A stretch of 64,000 nucleotides of DNA from Brachionus manjavacas (GCA_019054805.1 JAHQIY010000015.1:1930001-1994000); one strand, 5' to 3'; counted from the first letter of the stretch, positions 1 through 14,500 are shown. Program-made: numbers and translations. The notes: generated by a model from the sequence alone, not told the origin.

Positions 1-293
1 TTAGTTTAAACAAACTTTTAAAGTGCATAAAAAGAATCTATTTATAAATTAAAATGCTAAGCTTAAATCTTTTTTTTTGAAAAAAAGAATTCAAATTTTT
101 TTTCAATTAGCATAATTAAAGATTTGAATTAATTTAAACTAAATAAATTTACTATGATCTGATATAAGGCGTAATTTATAAAAATCTTTTAAATTGGTCT
201 TAATATTGAACTATGCTGAAAATCTTTATGCCGGAATAAATTAACAAATTTTCAGAAACTTGATTTTCTTATAAAAACTTATTAAAAAAATCT

Positions 294-376
294 GACAGCA
301 GTGGGATTTGAACCCACGCCTACCGGAGTAGACTGCGACCTGAACGCAGCGCCTTAGACCACTCGGCCATACTGTC
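294..376 (-). tRNA. tRNA-Leu (CAG), copy 1
   Basis: The reverse complement folds as an 83-nt class II tRNA. The acceptor pairs GACAG with CTGTC, an A box (TGGCCGAGTGG) and a B box (GGTTCGAATCC) are present, and there is a long variable arm. The anticodon stem CTGCG/CGCAG encloses loop TTCAGGT, so the anticodon is CAG (leucine, codon CUG). There is no intron and no encoded CCA. A T-run just downstream on the minus strand fits a Pol III terminator. The gene is identical to the copies at 577 and 900. Confidence 0.96.
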
Positions 377-576
377 ATATAATAGTATTGTTTTTTTTCG
401 AGATAATAACAAAAATTATTTCATTACTTTATTTAAAAAAAACTTATGTCAGGAAAAAATTTACGCGCTATTAAGTTAAAATATGCAAATAAAATTTTGG
501 AAAATAAGATAGATTTTTTTCTATTCGTAAAATTAAAGAAAAATAATTTTTGAATTTTAGGTTGAAAAAAAAATCT

Positions 577-659
577 GACAGCAGTGGGATTTGAACCCAC
601 GCCTACCGGAGTAGACTGCGACCTGAACGCAGCGCCTTAGACCACTCGGCCATACTGTC
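577..659 (-). tRNA. tRNA-Leu (CAG), copy 2
   Basis: This 83-nt gene is identical to copies 1 and 3, with the same A and B boxes and anticodon CAG. Its downstream T-run terminator is present, but its flanking sequence differs from that of the other two copies. Confidence 0.96.
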
Positions 660-899
660 TTGATACAAATATTAAGAATTTAAGCTTAAATTAACACTAC
701 TTTTAAATTTGATATTTTAACATATTCAGAAAAAAATAAAGCACATTTTATATACTTTCAGAATATTTGTACTTAATGTTTCTATACTTAAGCTTAACTC
801 ACATCTAGTTTTAAATTATTTTTAAGAGGTTTAAAAATATTTGATAGCAAACATTTTTCAGAAACTTGATTTTTTTAACAAAACTTATTAAAAAAATCT

Positions 900-982
900 G
901 ACAGCAGTGGGATTTGAACCCACGCCTACCGGAGTAGACTGCGACCTGAACGCAGCGCCTTAGACCACTCGGCCATACTGTC
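900..982 (-). tRNA. tRNA-Leu (CAG), copy 3
   Basis: This is the third identical 83-nt tRNA-Leu(CAG). About 40 bp on its 3' side (roughly 857-899) closely resembles the same side of copy 1 (roughly 253-293). The duplication therefore included flanking DNA as well as the gene. Confidence 0.96.
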
Positions 983-2639
983 ATCTTGATAAAATTAGTT
1001 TTCTGAACAAATTTAACAGTTTTTTTTCTAACTTATCTTTTTTATAAAAAATTGACAATTTTATAGAAAAAATCAAAATGAAAAAATTAATTTATTTTAA
1101 AATAAAATCTCAACAAAATTTAGTTTAAAAAATTTATTTCTCACTTGTTCAACACTTGATCACATTGATATATTTTCTTTTTTATATTAATAAGTATATT
1201 AATTTAGTTTCTACATAAGCTAAATAATTTAGCGTGATTGAGACAGCTGTTAAAAAGAGTGAGAGTAAACTGAGAGCCAAAAAGTTTTTGGATATAATAT
1301 TATCAAATATTTGTTGCTTTGCATTCTTGAAATTTTATTCATTTTCTTCTTATACATTTTATACATTCATTCGATGTTTGATGCTTCAAAATGCTTTTTA
1401 AAAAAATTTCACTGAAGCTATTTTCTAAAAAACAATGTAGCCTTTAACTTAAAAAAAAATCTTCTGCAATTAACTGAACTTCTAAATTAAGTTCAAAATT
1501 TCTCTTTATAGAGAATTTCTAATTTTTTTTCATCAATTTTTATGAACTCTTGACATCCAGATTACGATAAGAGGGGCTAAATTGCTTCATTTCATTCGAA
1601 AAGCAGTCTTTCACAAAGTCTGGCAATTTTAGTTGGTTCTCTTAATATTAAATTTGGTGAAAAATCAAAAAAAAGATACTCTTTTATTAAAAGAAATTAA
1701 GTAATTAATAAAATATTATAAAATAAAATAAATAATTAATAAATATTAATTTAACGATTTTAAGTATTTATTTATTGTTTTAATAAGATTTATTCACAAA
1801 AATTATTAATATTTAAATTTTAAATTAAATTTTTAATTTTATAATGCCTTTTAAAAATCTAAAAATTTAAATTATAAAAAAAATAAATCCATATACGTTA
1901 ATAAAAAAAAATATTAGATAAAATACATCTTCATTATAAATGATTATTAATTAATCGTATCATCCATTTATATCATAAAGAAAGTCTTAGTCTCAATTTT
2001 GATTAATTTTTAATACCATGCCGAGAACTATTTTTGTAGGTTTAGTAGAAATTGTTTATTTTTGAACTGATATTCGACAAAATCATTTTCTTAAATTTTC
2101 AAAATTTAAAATTTGACAGTTTAGCTAACTAAAATGTGCATGTGGAGATATTTTTTTTTATTTAAAAAATGCAGTCTATGGCAATTTTTGATTAAATTTT
2201 TTATTAAGAAAATATTAAAATATTAAAACTAGTAGTTTTCCGATGCTTCACCGTCGAAATAAATTTTATTTTTAGAAAGAAATTAAAATAAAGTTAATTT
2301 TTTTAGCAATTCACGTTAAAGCAGACATTTGGAATCTTTTTTCCTCCAATATTGGATTTATCTTAAGTACGATATATTATTTATACCCAAAGTCAAATCA
2401 TCGATGTTGTTCAGATAAATTAAAAAATCTGATATTCTCTGACTTGATAATTTTTAATTCGTATTTCGATAGTCTTGATTAAGCTAAACATAATACCTGA
2501 GAAAAAGTAAGTGCCCAAATATGCTGTTTATTATGATTAAAATCATGCTTTTATGACTTTTTAAATTTAAAATTACCCAAAAAGTTAAATTATAAAAAAA
2601 AAAATTTAAATCTTATTTTAAAATTGAAGAGTCACAAGA
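983..2639. other. A/T-rich intergenic DNA, no gene seen
   Basis: I find no coding pattern, RNA gene or clear repeat here; the sequence is very A/T-rich. The missing 5' part of the hAT element that follows may lie here, but I could not find its end. Confidence 0.5.
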
Positions 2640-3734
2640 GTCCTCCTCAGATTAGCGAAAAATTAAAAGATCAAAGTTTAATATGGCTGAAGAATTCTTT
2701 CTACAATTTATTGTTAGTGCGGCTTATCCGTTTTTGATTGTTAAAAATGAATATTTCAAAAAATTCGTCCATTCTCTTAAACCCAAGTTTTTGCATACCT
2801 TCCAGGTACACTTTAACTTGCACCTTATGAACAATATCAAAAAATGAACTCAGCTTGAGCTAGTTCAATGAACTATCTTTTCTTTTTAGCAAAACATTGG
2901 AGAAAATCTGTAACTTCAGGCATACCGCTGAAAATATTGCCAATGGTTTGTTTAATGTTCTGAGTGATTGGGGATTGATAATAAAATAGTGTATTTTGTT
3001 ACGGATAACGCCAAAAATATGAACAATGTTGGGCGATTTTTCATAGAAAACGTTAAAAATTCTGAGAAAAAATTACTCGATATTCATCATCTTGGTTTTA
3101 TAGCCCATATCATTAACCTTATTGTAAAAAAAATTACAAAGTTTACAAAAACTTCCACAGATCCCCATCTTCTCTTAAGTGATTTGGATGGAGAGGAAGA
3201 AAGCGAGTCGGTTGCCTGCTATTTGAAAGATTTAGAGCTTACAAACATGCAAAATCACTCAAGTTTAGTCGATAAATGTCGGAAAATTGCTTCTTTGTTT
3301 CATCAATCAACCGTTTCTTCTGAAATTTTGGAATAAAAACAATAAGCCGGAAATTTCAAACTTAATCGAATTATTCAAAATTTTCAAACTCGATGGAATT
3401 CGGCTTTTTGATGCTTAAAAGAATATTTGAGCAAAAAGACCCAGTAAATGATTTTTGCTCAAATATCCTCAAGTTAAAATATGATGCTTCCTCCAACATC
3501 CTGCATCATGAGGCTTTTAATAAACTTAAATTACTAACAGTCTCAAATCGGCTTTGTGAGTTGAGTGAGAGATATGTTGGGACAGGACTGAGATATTCTA
3601 TCCCATTGGTTGTTAGACTGGTGGAGGAATACAAAGAAGGTTTCGAATCAAGATTTATTGAATACCCAACTCCATTGTGTAATTGCTACCTTACAATTTC
3701 TTCTTTTTTCCCTGAACAATCAATTTTTTGAAAA

Positions 3735-3935
3735 TATGTATCCTTTAACTCTCTAGCTCAATTTCATTAATTTTCCTCTATTTTAAACCATTTTATTACA
3801 TTTTATTTTTTTAAATTTTTATTCTATCTTATTTAACTTTATTTTATTTTGATTTTTTTTTAATCTGAAGGAGCTTTTGCTCGGTACAGAAAACAAATAA
3901 ATAAAATAAATAAATAAATAATAAATTATGTTTTG
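3735..3935 (+). repeat. Retroelement-like 3' tail with (AAAT)n end, inserted in the hAT
   Basis: An A/T-rich segment without hAT similarity ends in an AAATAAATA-type simple repeat near 3890-3930. Just before it is a motif of about 40 bp (CTGAAGGAGC, then GCTCGGTACAGAAAACAAAT) that recurs inverted at about 63718-63757. This looks like the 3' end of a poly(A)-type retroelement such as a LINE or SINE. Which one is unknown. Confidence 0.45.
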
Positions 3936-4177
3936 AGAGATAGAAGGCTAAACAACAAATACTAGAATTTAGTTCTAAACGACACTGACATAAAAACGCT
4001 GAAGGATTGTGTGCGAATTTTACAGCCGTTTAATGATGCAAACAATGAGTTATCTGGCGTTAAATATTCTACAATTTCAATTGTAATTCCTATTATTTTA
4101 AGTTTAAGACATACTTTTTATCAATCTACTGAGGATTCATTATTTGCTACCACTTTTGAAAAATTTCTTTTATTTTA

Positions 4178-4700
4178 TGTAGTAGTAGTAGTAGTAATTT
4201 TACTGCGACCCTTACGGGTTAAGCTCTTAAGAGCCATGGCAGTAACTTAAGGCATAACTATACGTTGTTTTGTTAACCATTCATTCAATCTTGCTTTAAA
4301 ACTGTTTATCGACGGTGCATCAATAACGAACTGAGGCAAGGAATTCCATACGTTTACAACTCTATTTGTTAAGAAGAAGTAGCGCTGCATACAATTTCTC
4401 ACATACTCTTTGACTATACACTTTGAATGACTTCTTAAGTTGTAGTTTCGACTATTTGTCTTAAAAACATCATTACATAAGTTAATTGACTCAAACCCAT
4501 ACGCTATCTTGAACATTTGAATTAGATCACCTCTAGTACGCCTAGTTTCTAGATTTGTAAGATTCAATAACTTTAGTCTTGTTTCGTAATCAAAACCCTT
4601 GGTAGAGGGAACTAGTCTTGTTGCTCCCCTTTGAACTTTCTCCAACACAATTATATCTTTCTTTAAGTAAGGACACCATGAACTGACAGCGAACTCATTT
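4178..4700 (-). mobile_element. 5'-truncated LINE, 3' end of ORF2 (CR1/jockey-like)
   Basis: The minus strand from about 4690 to 4247 encodes the region after the reverse transcriptase. Typical pieces are VLEKVQRGATRLVPS, RRTRGDLIQMFKIAYG and RYFFLTNRVVNVWNSLP, followed by a stop. The 3' UTR ends in a TAC repeat (GTA repeat on the plus strand at 4179-4196). The 5' part including the reverse transcriptase is missing. It sits inside the hAT transposase. A short flank resembling ATGTAG on both sides may be its target duplication, but this is weak. The last about 150 codons read through without a stop, so it is younger than its host. Confidence 0.8.
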
Positions 4701-6078
4701 TTTTTTTTTTTTTTAATGTAGAAAAATAAATAAATAAATATAATATTGTAATTGACAATCTTCTTTTTATTGAAATACTTAATAAGATGTTCAGACAAAC
4801 AAAAATATGAGTACATGAATACAGCTAAAACTTATATAAGGAAATTGGTTGAATAATTTCCAACAGAGTTAAGGTCGAAATTAGGTGAATCTTTAAGTTT
4901 AAATAATACTCAGATTGAAAAATCCGAGTCTCCATTAACAGAAAATTGCCGCTTACAATTTTTTGATTTTAGTAACGATTTCGAGTCTAAAAAAGCATAC
5001 AATAAGTTAAATACATTAGAAAAAGAATTTTATCGATACATCTAGAGCCTCCTTAAAAAAATTGATCCAGTTGAGTTTTGGAAAACTTAAAAGGATATTT
5101 ATCCTATTCTATACCAGGCTTTTATTAGAATATTTTGTATTCCAGCAGCGTCAATTCCGTTTTAACAGCTTTTTTTAAGTGCTGGGTACAGCGTCTGGGA
5201 CAGGAGAAACAGAATAAGCCCAGAAAATGTTAGAAAAGTTGTTTTTATTTGTGAAAATTACTCTAGTGATGAATATTTCGAAAATATTATTCGAATATTC
5301 AAAAATTTGATTTTTACATTCGATTATTCAATAATTCGAATATTTGATTAGATTTTTAGAAAAATCGAAAACAAAAAACAGATTTTAAGAGAATCAAATA
5401 TTAAATTCAATTTTTTTTTTAATTATTATTTTTAATATTCTTCAATTTAAATATTTAATTCAAATAAATCGTAAATCAATAAATCTTTTTAAGCATTTTA
5501 TTTGAATAACAATTTGTTCCGAATTCTTTGTTATTTGAATTCCGAATATTCATATTCGATTTCATCAATAAAAATAGTGCAGACTTGACCTTGGCTTTTT
5601 ACCAACTCTAACTAGATTCCAATATTTGGTGACTGAAAGTGAAGTTCATCGTTCATCAAAAAAAAAGAATAGAGATTATCCAGCAAAAGTTTTACCATCT
5701 TTAGAAATTTGTTAATATTTTTTAAATTTCTGTATTTTTTTTTTATGAATAAGGAATAAGAAAAAAAAATATCACCCAAATCAAATTCTTTTCGAATCTT
5801 TATGGCATTAAAATGTTAAGAAAAAATTCAAATTTTAAATTTTGATTTAATCAACATATAATAAGTTTTTGAGGTCTTTTAGTATAAAAATTTAACTCTT
5901 AGTGAGAAAAAATTTTTTTTTATTAAAAATAAATTTATCAAATAAAATTATTCATAAAAACTGATCAAGAATTAACCAAATCAAGGATTTACAGCATTTA
6001 TGAACAAAAAATTTAAATTATTTATTAAATAAATTTAATTAGGTAAAAATACTCCGGATAGATTCATCGATCAATTTT

Positions 6079-7909
<1,831 letters not shown>

Positions 7910-8208
7910 TTCATTCTAATAATTCTGATAAATCAATTTCTAATTTTATTTTATTAAATATTAAAATGATTTAAAGGCTTTTAAACCTTTTAAAAGTGAA
8001 TTAATCACTATCAAACAATAAAAAAAATCTTGTAGAAAAACAACACAAATCATTTTTTTAAAGGTTTATTCAGGTAGGATAAATGAAATAATTAAAAAAA
8101 AAAAATGAGCTTTAGATAATTATGATTTCGTTTTCATTATTTGTAGCAAAATTTTTAAAACTTAAAAAATATTATTATTCATATAGAAATTTTACTCAAA
8201 ATTTAGTC

Positions 8209-11200
8209 TTACTTAAAACATGAGTCTATATGCTGAAGGTAAAACTCAAAGTTTCCTTGTAAATAATCAGAGCAATGGGGGCAAAAAAAATTAAAATTTT
8301 CTCTTAATTCAAAGTGACAATTATTTTCATCATTGTCTTCGCTTATTAAAGTAGAATTATTTTTAAAAAAATCGTCCAATTTTTTATTATTTGATCCTTT
8401 TTTTGGAGAGATAGACAAACTTTGCTCATCTTTCAAGTCACAGGCTCGCACACCTTTAACATTATCTAAATTTTTTAAACTGCTTAAAATTTTCCCAATT
8501 TACCAATTAGTCTAAGTTTTAATTTTTCGTTACTATTCTTCCATTCATTCATGAACAAAAATTGTATTCCTTCGTAAATATCCTCGGTCTTGTTGGTATA
8601 TGATTTTAAACTCTTGGTCCGAGTGTAAATTTTGAAGTCAACATTTTTAATTTTTAGATTCACTTTTAATGTCTATCAATAATAATAAAATAGAAATTCG
8701 ATATTTATTTGGTCTGATAAGCCTGAAAAAATAAATCAATAGCAATAAATGCTAACTCATGGTCATTGTCTCTTGTAATAATTTTGCACTGAATTAAATA
8801 TTTAAATTCAAAATTTAAGCGAAAAAAAGTTGAAAATATATGTTATTTAGCTTCCAGAATATTAAATTGTGTTTTATCATTACCCAAAGAACTAAAAATG
8901 GCAAAATTTAAAAAATTTTTAAACTTGTGTTCATAAAAAGATCAACAATCTATTTTTAATAATATTAATTTTTTCTTTATCAAATTTTTTTTACAAAATA
9001 TTTTCGAAAATATTATCTCATCTTATTCATTCCTTCAAAGACTAGCAGGCTTGATTTTTCTTAGCAATGCAAATTTTATTTCTTATTCTTCTAAATTATC
9101 TTTAATTTTGAGGTTTTTATCAAATAAAATAATTGATATTTAAATTAATTTTAACATTAATCAGATCTAATTTATCTTATAAAAATATACTTTCAGGCCC
9201 TCTTGAATCAACTCCTGTGATACTTCTTCGCTCAGCTCGTAGCAAATCTTTAACATTTCCTCTTTATTATTAGATATTCCACTCGGAAAGGTTCTTAATT
9301 TTTTTAATTAAAGAATGTCCTTATTTTAAATGCAAGCTTACTAACGTCTCATGACCAAGACTTTTTCGTTCTGTGTCATGTTGAATTCTGTCTGAACCAA
9401 AGCCACGGCAAGCTATCATCAAAAATTCAAATGTATTCTGAGTTTCGAGCAAATAAATCGTGTGCCTCTTATCATATAAATCCTTACATGTTTTTATACC
9501 GTAGCAGTCTAGAATCAAAGCGGTAGTTGGTCCTATACCGTTCACTTTACGGATAGGCAAAGGCTCAATAAATTTAAGAATGGAATCGACGCTGCTCTCA
9601 AGCCTGAATTGGCCATTAGGTTTATTTACATCCGAGCAAAGTTTTGCCAAGCGAAGATTGCATGCTATTCCTTCATCATACTTTAATTTACAGAATTTAA
9701 AAGATTAAGTGACATTGAATACCGGCACTGGCGGTCAAATTTGTTGCCAGGTATATCCTGTGTCTAATTTCTTTCACACACTCATCGGCATCAACACCAA
9801 ACAAAATTTTTTCCTCCTTATCAGCATTAAAATATTTTGCATAGGTTCTGTCAGCATCAGTGAGGTTTTTTCTGAGAATCAAGTGCTCGGTAATGTCACA
9901 GTAAGCCTCATCTAAACTTCTAGCTGAATAGTTCGGATCATATTTAGAAATGACATCCCTTTATGACTGGAAATTAAGTTTAAGTCTAAATTACGGGCAG
10001 TTTTTACATTATTTTTGAGCTTTCTGAATGATACTTTTGATAGTTACCAGGCACTATGATCAGATCTGGACACAGTTCCTTAGCGATAAATCCGGGCATT
10101 GCAGCCCTTACACCAAACCGACGAGCTATGTAATTAGATGTTGACTAAAAAAAAATTTTTTTGTAAACAAATTTTTGGAATGCAATTTTTTATTACCAGC
10201 ATTGATTCGCTTCCAACTGCCATTGGTTTATCAGCCAGGTTTGGGTTATCTCTTATTTCAACATTGGCATAAAAAGCGTCCATGTCTATGTGAACAATGG
10301 TTTGGTTCATTTCTCGCGATTTTTCGTGCGCTTCAATGAAATTGTCAGTCTTTAAAAAAAATTTTATTAAATCATTTTATTTAATAATTAAAAATTAGTA
10401 AATTTTGCAAAAATAGCTCTTTTTTATTTTTGATTTTTTTAATTCAGTTGCTGATAAATTTTATTTTAAGAGCCTAGAATAGATGATGATTGCTATTATT
10501 TGTTATTTGTTTCAGCCTAATAGGCAAATTAAAATTTAAAAAAAGTTAAATTGAACAAAAAATTAAAAAATGAATAAAAAAATTAATTTTCCGATATCTA
10601 ATTAAATGATCAATATTTTCTGGTTTGTTTTTCTTTTTTTTTCAGAGAAAATAAAAAAAAATTGTTATGATCACATTTTAGCAATTATTCGAATGTAAAA
10701 GATAAGAATACTAATTCTTAAGTTTTAGAATAGTTTGAAAATGAGTACATTTATAGGAAAGCAAAGTTTTTTTGAGTAAAGTATGGCTTCGGATTTTTTT
10801 TTAATTAATTTAACAAATACTGATAAAAATTCTTTTTTAAATCGTTACTTTTAAAAAACTAGTTTTAAAAAAATTCTAATTTACTGACCAAAGTTTTATT
10901 TTTAGTGAAATTGAGTACTTGGAGCTTCCCTTTGGCAATAGTTCTATATAAATATATAGTTTTAGGCGTTCTAACATTGGAGTAAAAACTCATTAAATTT
11001 TTTATTACTAATTTGCTAACTCTTTGGAATCGAGTCAAACATTCTTATCTTTCTATTATACACTCTATTAATAATAATAAAAAAATTTATTCCAATGCAA
11101 CTTTAAATTCTTTAATAAATAATTTAAAAATTCTTTCTAATATTTTCGATTCAATTAGTAATTTAGAGTAGCCTGGAGTTTAATAAGCATTAAGTGAAAA

Positions 11201-11556
11201 TTTGAAACTTACGTATTTCTTGGCAGCTTGAATTTCATTACTAGGAATTTTAGAGAAAAAGTTTAATTTTTCAAACGATTTTCGTTTTATTTCTTCTTCT
11301 TTTTCTTGCTGTCTTTTATAAAATTTCGACTCTGAAAATAATTAAATATATTTAAATTAATATATTGTTCAATAAGAAAGCGAAATTGATAAGTTACCAT
11401 AAATAAAGATAAAAAATTACTTTTGCTATGTTTGAGTATAATTGCATTTATTTTTTCTTTATCAATATTTTGCATACCAGCCTTGCTATCATTTATTTGC
11501 ATTCGGCTTACACTTGATACATTGTTGATTTTATCACCTTTTTTAATCGATTCCAT
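8209..11556 (-). CDS. POLK: DNA polymerase kappa (Y-family translesion polymerase)
   Basis: Nine exons join in frame to about 540 aa: 11556-11421, 11331-11213, 10349-10197, 10144-10008, 9958-9723, 9670-9346, 9293-9191, 8672-8504, 8453-8209. The enzyme copies past damaged DNA bases in the nucleus. The N-terminal clasp reads [16 protein letters not shown]. The metal-binding palm motifs are intact: HIDMDAFYA with Asp107, and SLDEAY with Asp198/Glu199, the same numbering as human. The thumb (PIRKVNGIG) and little finger ([14 protein letters not shown]) follow. The tail has a PCNA-box-like KKLDDFFK and only one UBZ-type zinc finger (CPHC, then HIDSC), whereas human has two; this explains much of the shorter length (human 870). 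The end of exon 6 needs a weak GTTAGT donor. Intron 2 (863 bp) is far longer than the others. Confidence 0.93.
10975..11170 (+). mobile_element. Possible LINE 3' fragment in POLK intron 2
   Basis: On the plus strand, antisense to POLK, a short open stretch reads [13 protein letters not shown] and ends [16 protein letters not shown] followed by a stop. This resembles the end of LINE ORF2 in this window (NRVVNVWNSLP, then the C-terminus). It lies in the one unusually long intron of POLK and would explain its size. Similarity is weak. Confidence 0.35.
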
Positions 11557-14500
11557 ATTGATGATTTTTCAAAAATAGCTATAAAATTTTCAAAAGTTTT
11601 CTAAAGCTATTTCTTGCATAATTTTGATTAAATGATGAAAGAAGTTTTTGTAAATATTTATATAAGTGTTTCTTAGTAAGAACAACCCAAGTTAAATAAA
11701 AATTTTAATTTATTTCAATGCTAATTCTCAAATGTTAAATTATGCTTTATGTTTTTTTTGACGCAAAACTTTGATTTCAAAGTTTTATCGCAATTGTTAC
11801 TTTTACAAAAAATAAATTGAATTATTAAAACCTTGAAAGCATTAATAAACATAAAAGAATTATTTGTTAATGATTTTAAATGGAATGAAAGAAATTTAAA
11901 ATCGAATATTTAGTAAAAGATCGATCGATAAATCCGGTTTTTTTACACCTTTTTTATAGGATAAAAAGGAAATAGAAAAAAAATGGGTTATTTGAAAAAT
12001 AAAATTAAAATAAAAAAAGCTTTTCTGTAAAATTTTTTAACTGCTTTCCTTTGCATTTTTTTTTTCAATCATTTAGCTAGGTAATTATTTTTTAAAAAAA
12101 AAATAATAATTTAAGTGCATTTTTTAAAAAAATATCTCTCATTTTTTTGATAGTATGAAAATCAAATATATTTTGAATTGATTAAAAAATCTTCTAAAAT
12201 AAAAATTGCTAAAATTTTTCAATTTATTTTTAGATCTATTTTAGAAAACAAATTTATATTATTGTATAGATTTTGAGAATAGATAATTTTTATTATTAAT
12301 CTATTAAATATTACTCGATAATTTTTAAGACTTAGATATTTTTTGAAAAAATTAAATTTAAAACTAAAAATCTTTATCATCATTCAATTTTGGAATTTTT
12401 GAATGAAATTTTTATCAGCTCCTAACTATTGTGATATATTTTTTTGAGTTCTATATGTATTATTATTAATAGAACCGTAAACCTTTGCCCAGCATACTAG
12501 GAATAAACCTGAAATTTAACCGGAATTCTATATGGAATAGTTCCCATCGAAACCATGTTAAAGTAATTTTTTTGAATTTTTTGGGAATTCCGGTTAAAAT
12601 TAAGAAATATTCTATTAATAAAAGCTAAATTTAACTAATGTTCCAATAAATTTCTGGCGTTTATTCCAGAATTAAAAAAAAAAATTAAAAAAATGTAGAA
12701 TTAAATTCGAATTCGTTTATAAGTCAAAATTAAGGATTCTTCCAATTTTTGAGTTTATACTATGTGTAAAAAATGAAAAAAATTTTCAAAACTGCGTTGA
12801 AGCATCTTAAGTTTGATACTTTTTCTTGAATAAAATATTGCATACTTTTATTTTGTTTCGGGGAAAATGATTTTAAGTAATGAAGAAACTATACCTGAGC
12901 TAGCTCAAAGAGAAGTTGGTTGTACTAGAAATATTAGATGAAGATACTTTGGTATAGATTCTACAGTTTTTAATAAGTTCATGTCGAAATGACAAATAAA
13001 ATGATTAATCTTTTATTTACTATATTACTTACTTAAATACTTTAAATAATCTTTTTTTTTTAATGTCAAAAAGAACATTTAAAATTTAATTTAATTAAAA
13101 TACTAATCAACAGACTAGTTCTCTTGCCATTAAAGACTGTTTAACGTTTACAAAAAACTCAGGTTTACGAACGATTGAAGGATTTAAGAGGTCTACAATA
13201 TATTAAGAATCCTAAAAAAATATAACTTGTGCTAAAATTGTAAAATCAGTCATTTAAATTAATTATTTTATTCAATTTTTTTAGCTAACACTAAATTTTT
13301 GTCTTATTTATTACATTTTATTTTTTTTTAATTTTTATTTTTACATCTCCTTTAAGGTGTTCATTGAAATAAAATAAATAGATAAATTAATTAATTAATA
13401 AATTAATTGATTGTCACTTAAATATTAATTTTCTCAGAAAGATATGATCAATAATGTTAATATTTACTATTAAGCATTTTTTGAAAATCTCAAAAAAGTA
13501 TAATAAATCTAATTTTTAAAAAATACAATGAACCCCATAACAAGCTACAGAAAATTAGGATTTTGACTCAAATTCTCAGTTGCTTAATTTTGCCATCGAG
13601 AAGTCTTTTGGAATCAAGATTGTGATGACACTTAATTAACAGAAAATGATGCTGAAGATTTTGAACCACCTTTAAAAAAACAAGACATATTTGCTACGAA
13701 TATCAAGTATGCAAGGATTTGGAGGGGAAACAAGCATTTAAAAAAACTTACGAGATCGATGAATGCTGATGGGCAAAGTAGAACGAGTATTTGTCTGATA
13801 ATTTGACAATAAAACACATTGCGCTCAGAAAGGGTTAGAAAGCCAAATAATACTCAAACTTGCTCAAATACCCTCATTTTGACTAAGCTGGTTGAATCAG
13901 ATCCGCAGACTTTATATATTGATTTTTTTTTTAATTTAATATTACAAAAAATCATGTACATTTATCAGTACCTGTAAAATGAAAAAAAATTCACAGAATT
14001 TTCTCAGAATAACAGTCAAGATTTATTCGATGCATTTCCTGAATAAGTTTGTACAATTCCATTAGGAAAACAATTTGGAGTTGGTCGTTCGGGAAGATGC
14101 CTCCAGCTTTGGTTACAAAATAACTTTGTGACTTTTTTTTTTCAATTTAAATTTTAAAAGTTTAAAAATATTTAAAAAATATTTAAAAAAGAAAAATAGA
14201 TAATTTAAATAAAACTAATCTTACAGCGTCATGAAAATGATCATTAGTTCATTGCTTTAATATCATTTTTTATTAAATGAGACTTTCTTTGGCTGAGAGA
14301 GAGGCTTTCGACAAAAACACAAAGCTTACAAATGACCCAGACTTTGGTGTCAATAAAAGAAATGATCGCCCCGAAGACAGTTGCTAAGAAGTGAATGAGG
14401 TGAAAAATTGGTCAATGACCGCACTGGAATTAGTCAACCGCAATTGTCAAAAATGTGCATTAGATATTGTAGACCTGAACGAACACCAAAATATACCGCT

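Larger units (their letters stand above)
2640..5570 (+). mobile_element. Decayed hAT-family DNA transposon (ZBED-like transposase)
   Basis: Pieces of a hAT transposase follow one another in the right order on the plus strand, in different frames. Around 2700-2790 lies the pre-catalytic stretch (FIVSAAYPFLIVKNEYFKKF). At 2968-3100 lies the catalytic-core segment (IVYFVTDNAKNMNNVGRFF), at 4010-4180 the piece ILQPFNDANNELSG, and at 4990-5240 the C-terminal dimerisation region (DPVEFW, then PILYQAFIRIFCIPAASIP). Several frame changes and stops make it a pseudogene. Two later insertions split it: a repeat tail at about 3735-3935 and a LINE at about 4180-4700. Its right end (about 5543-5570) resembles the right end of the non-autonomous element at 25808-27398, which suggests one family. 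The left end was not found. Confidence 0.8.

Noticed and set aside
4178-4735. Target duplication ATGTAG around the LINE in the hAT
   Set aside because: Only about six bases in A/T-rich DNA with an uncertain boundary, so it is not claimed as a feature.
13560-13900. Possible worn gene or transposon relic
   Set aside because: Less A/T-biased than its surroundings, but frames are broken and no family could be named, so it is only mentioned in the intergenic entry.
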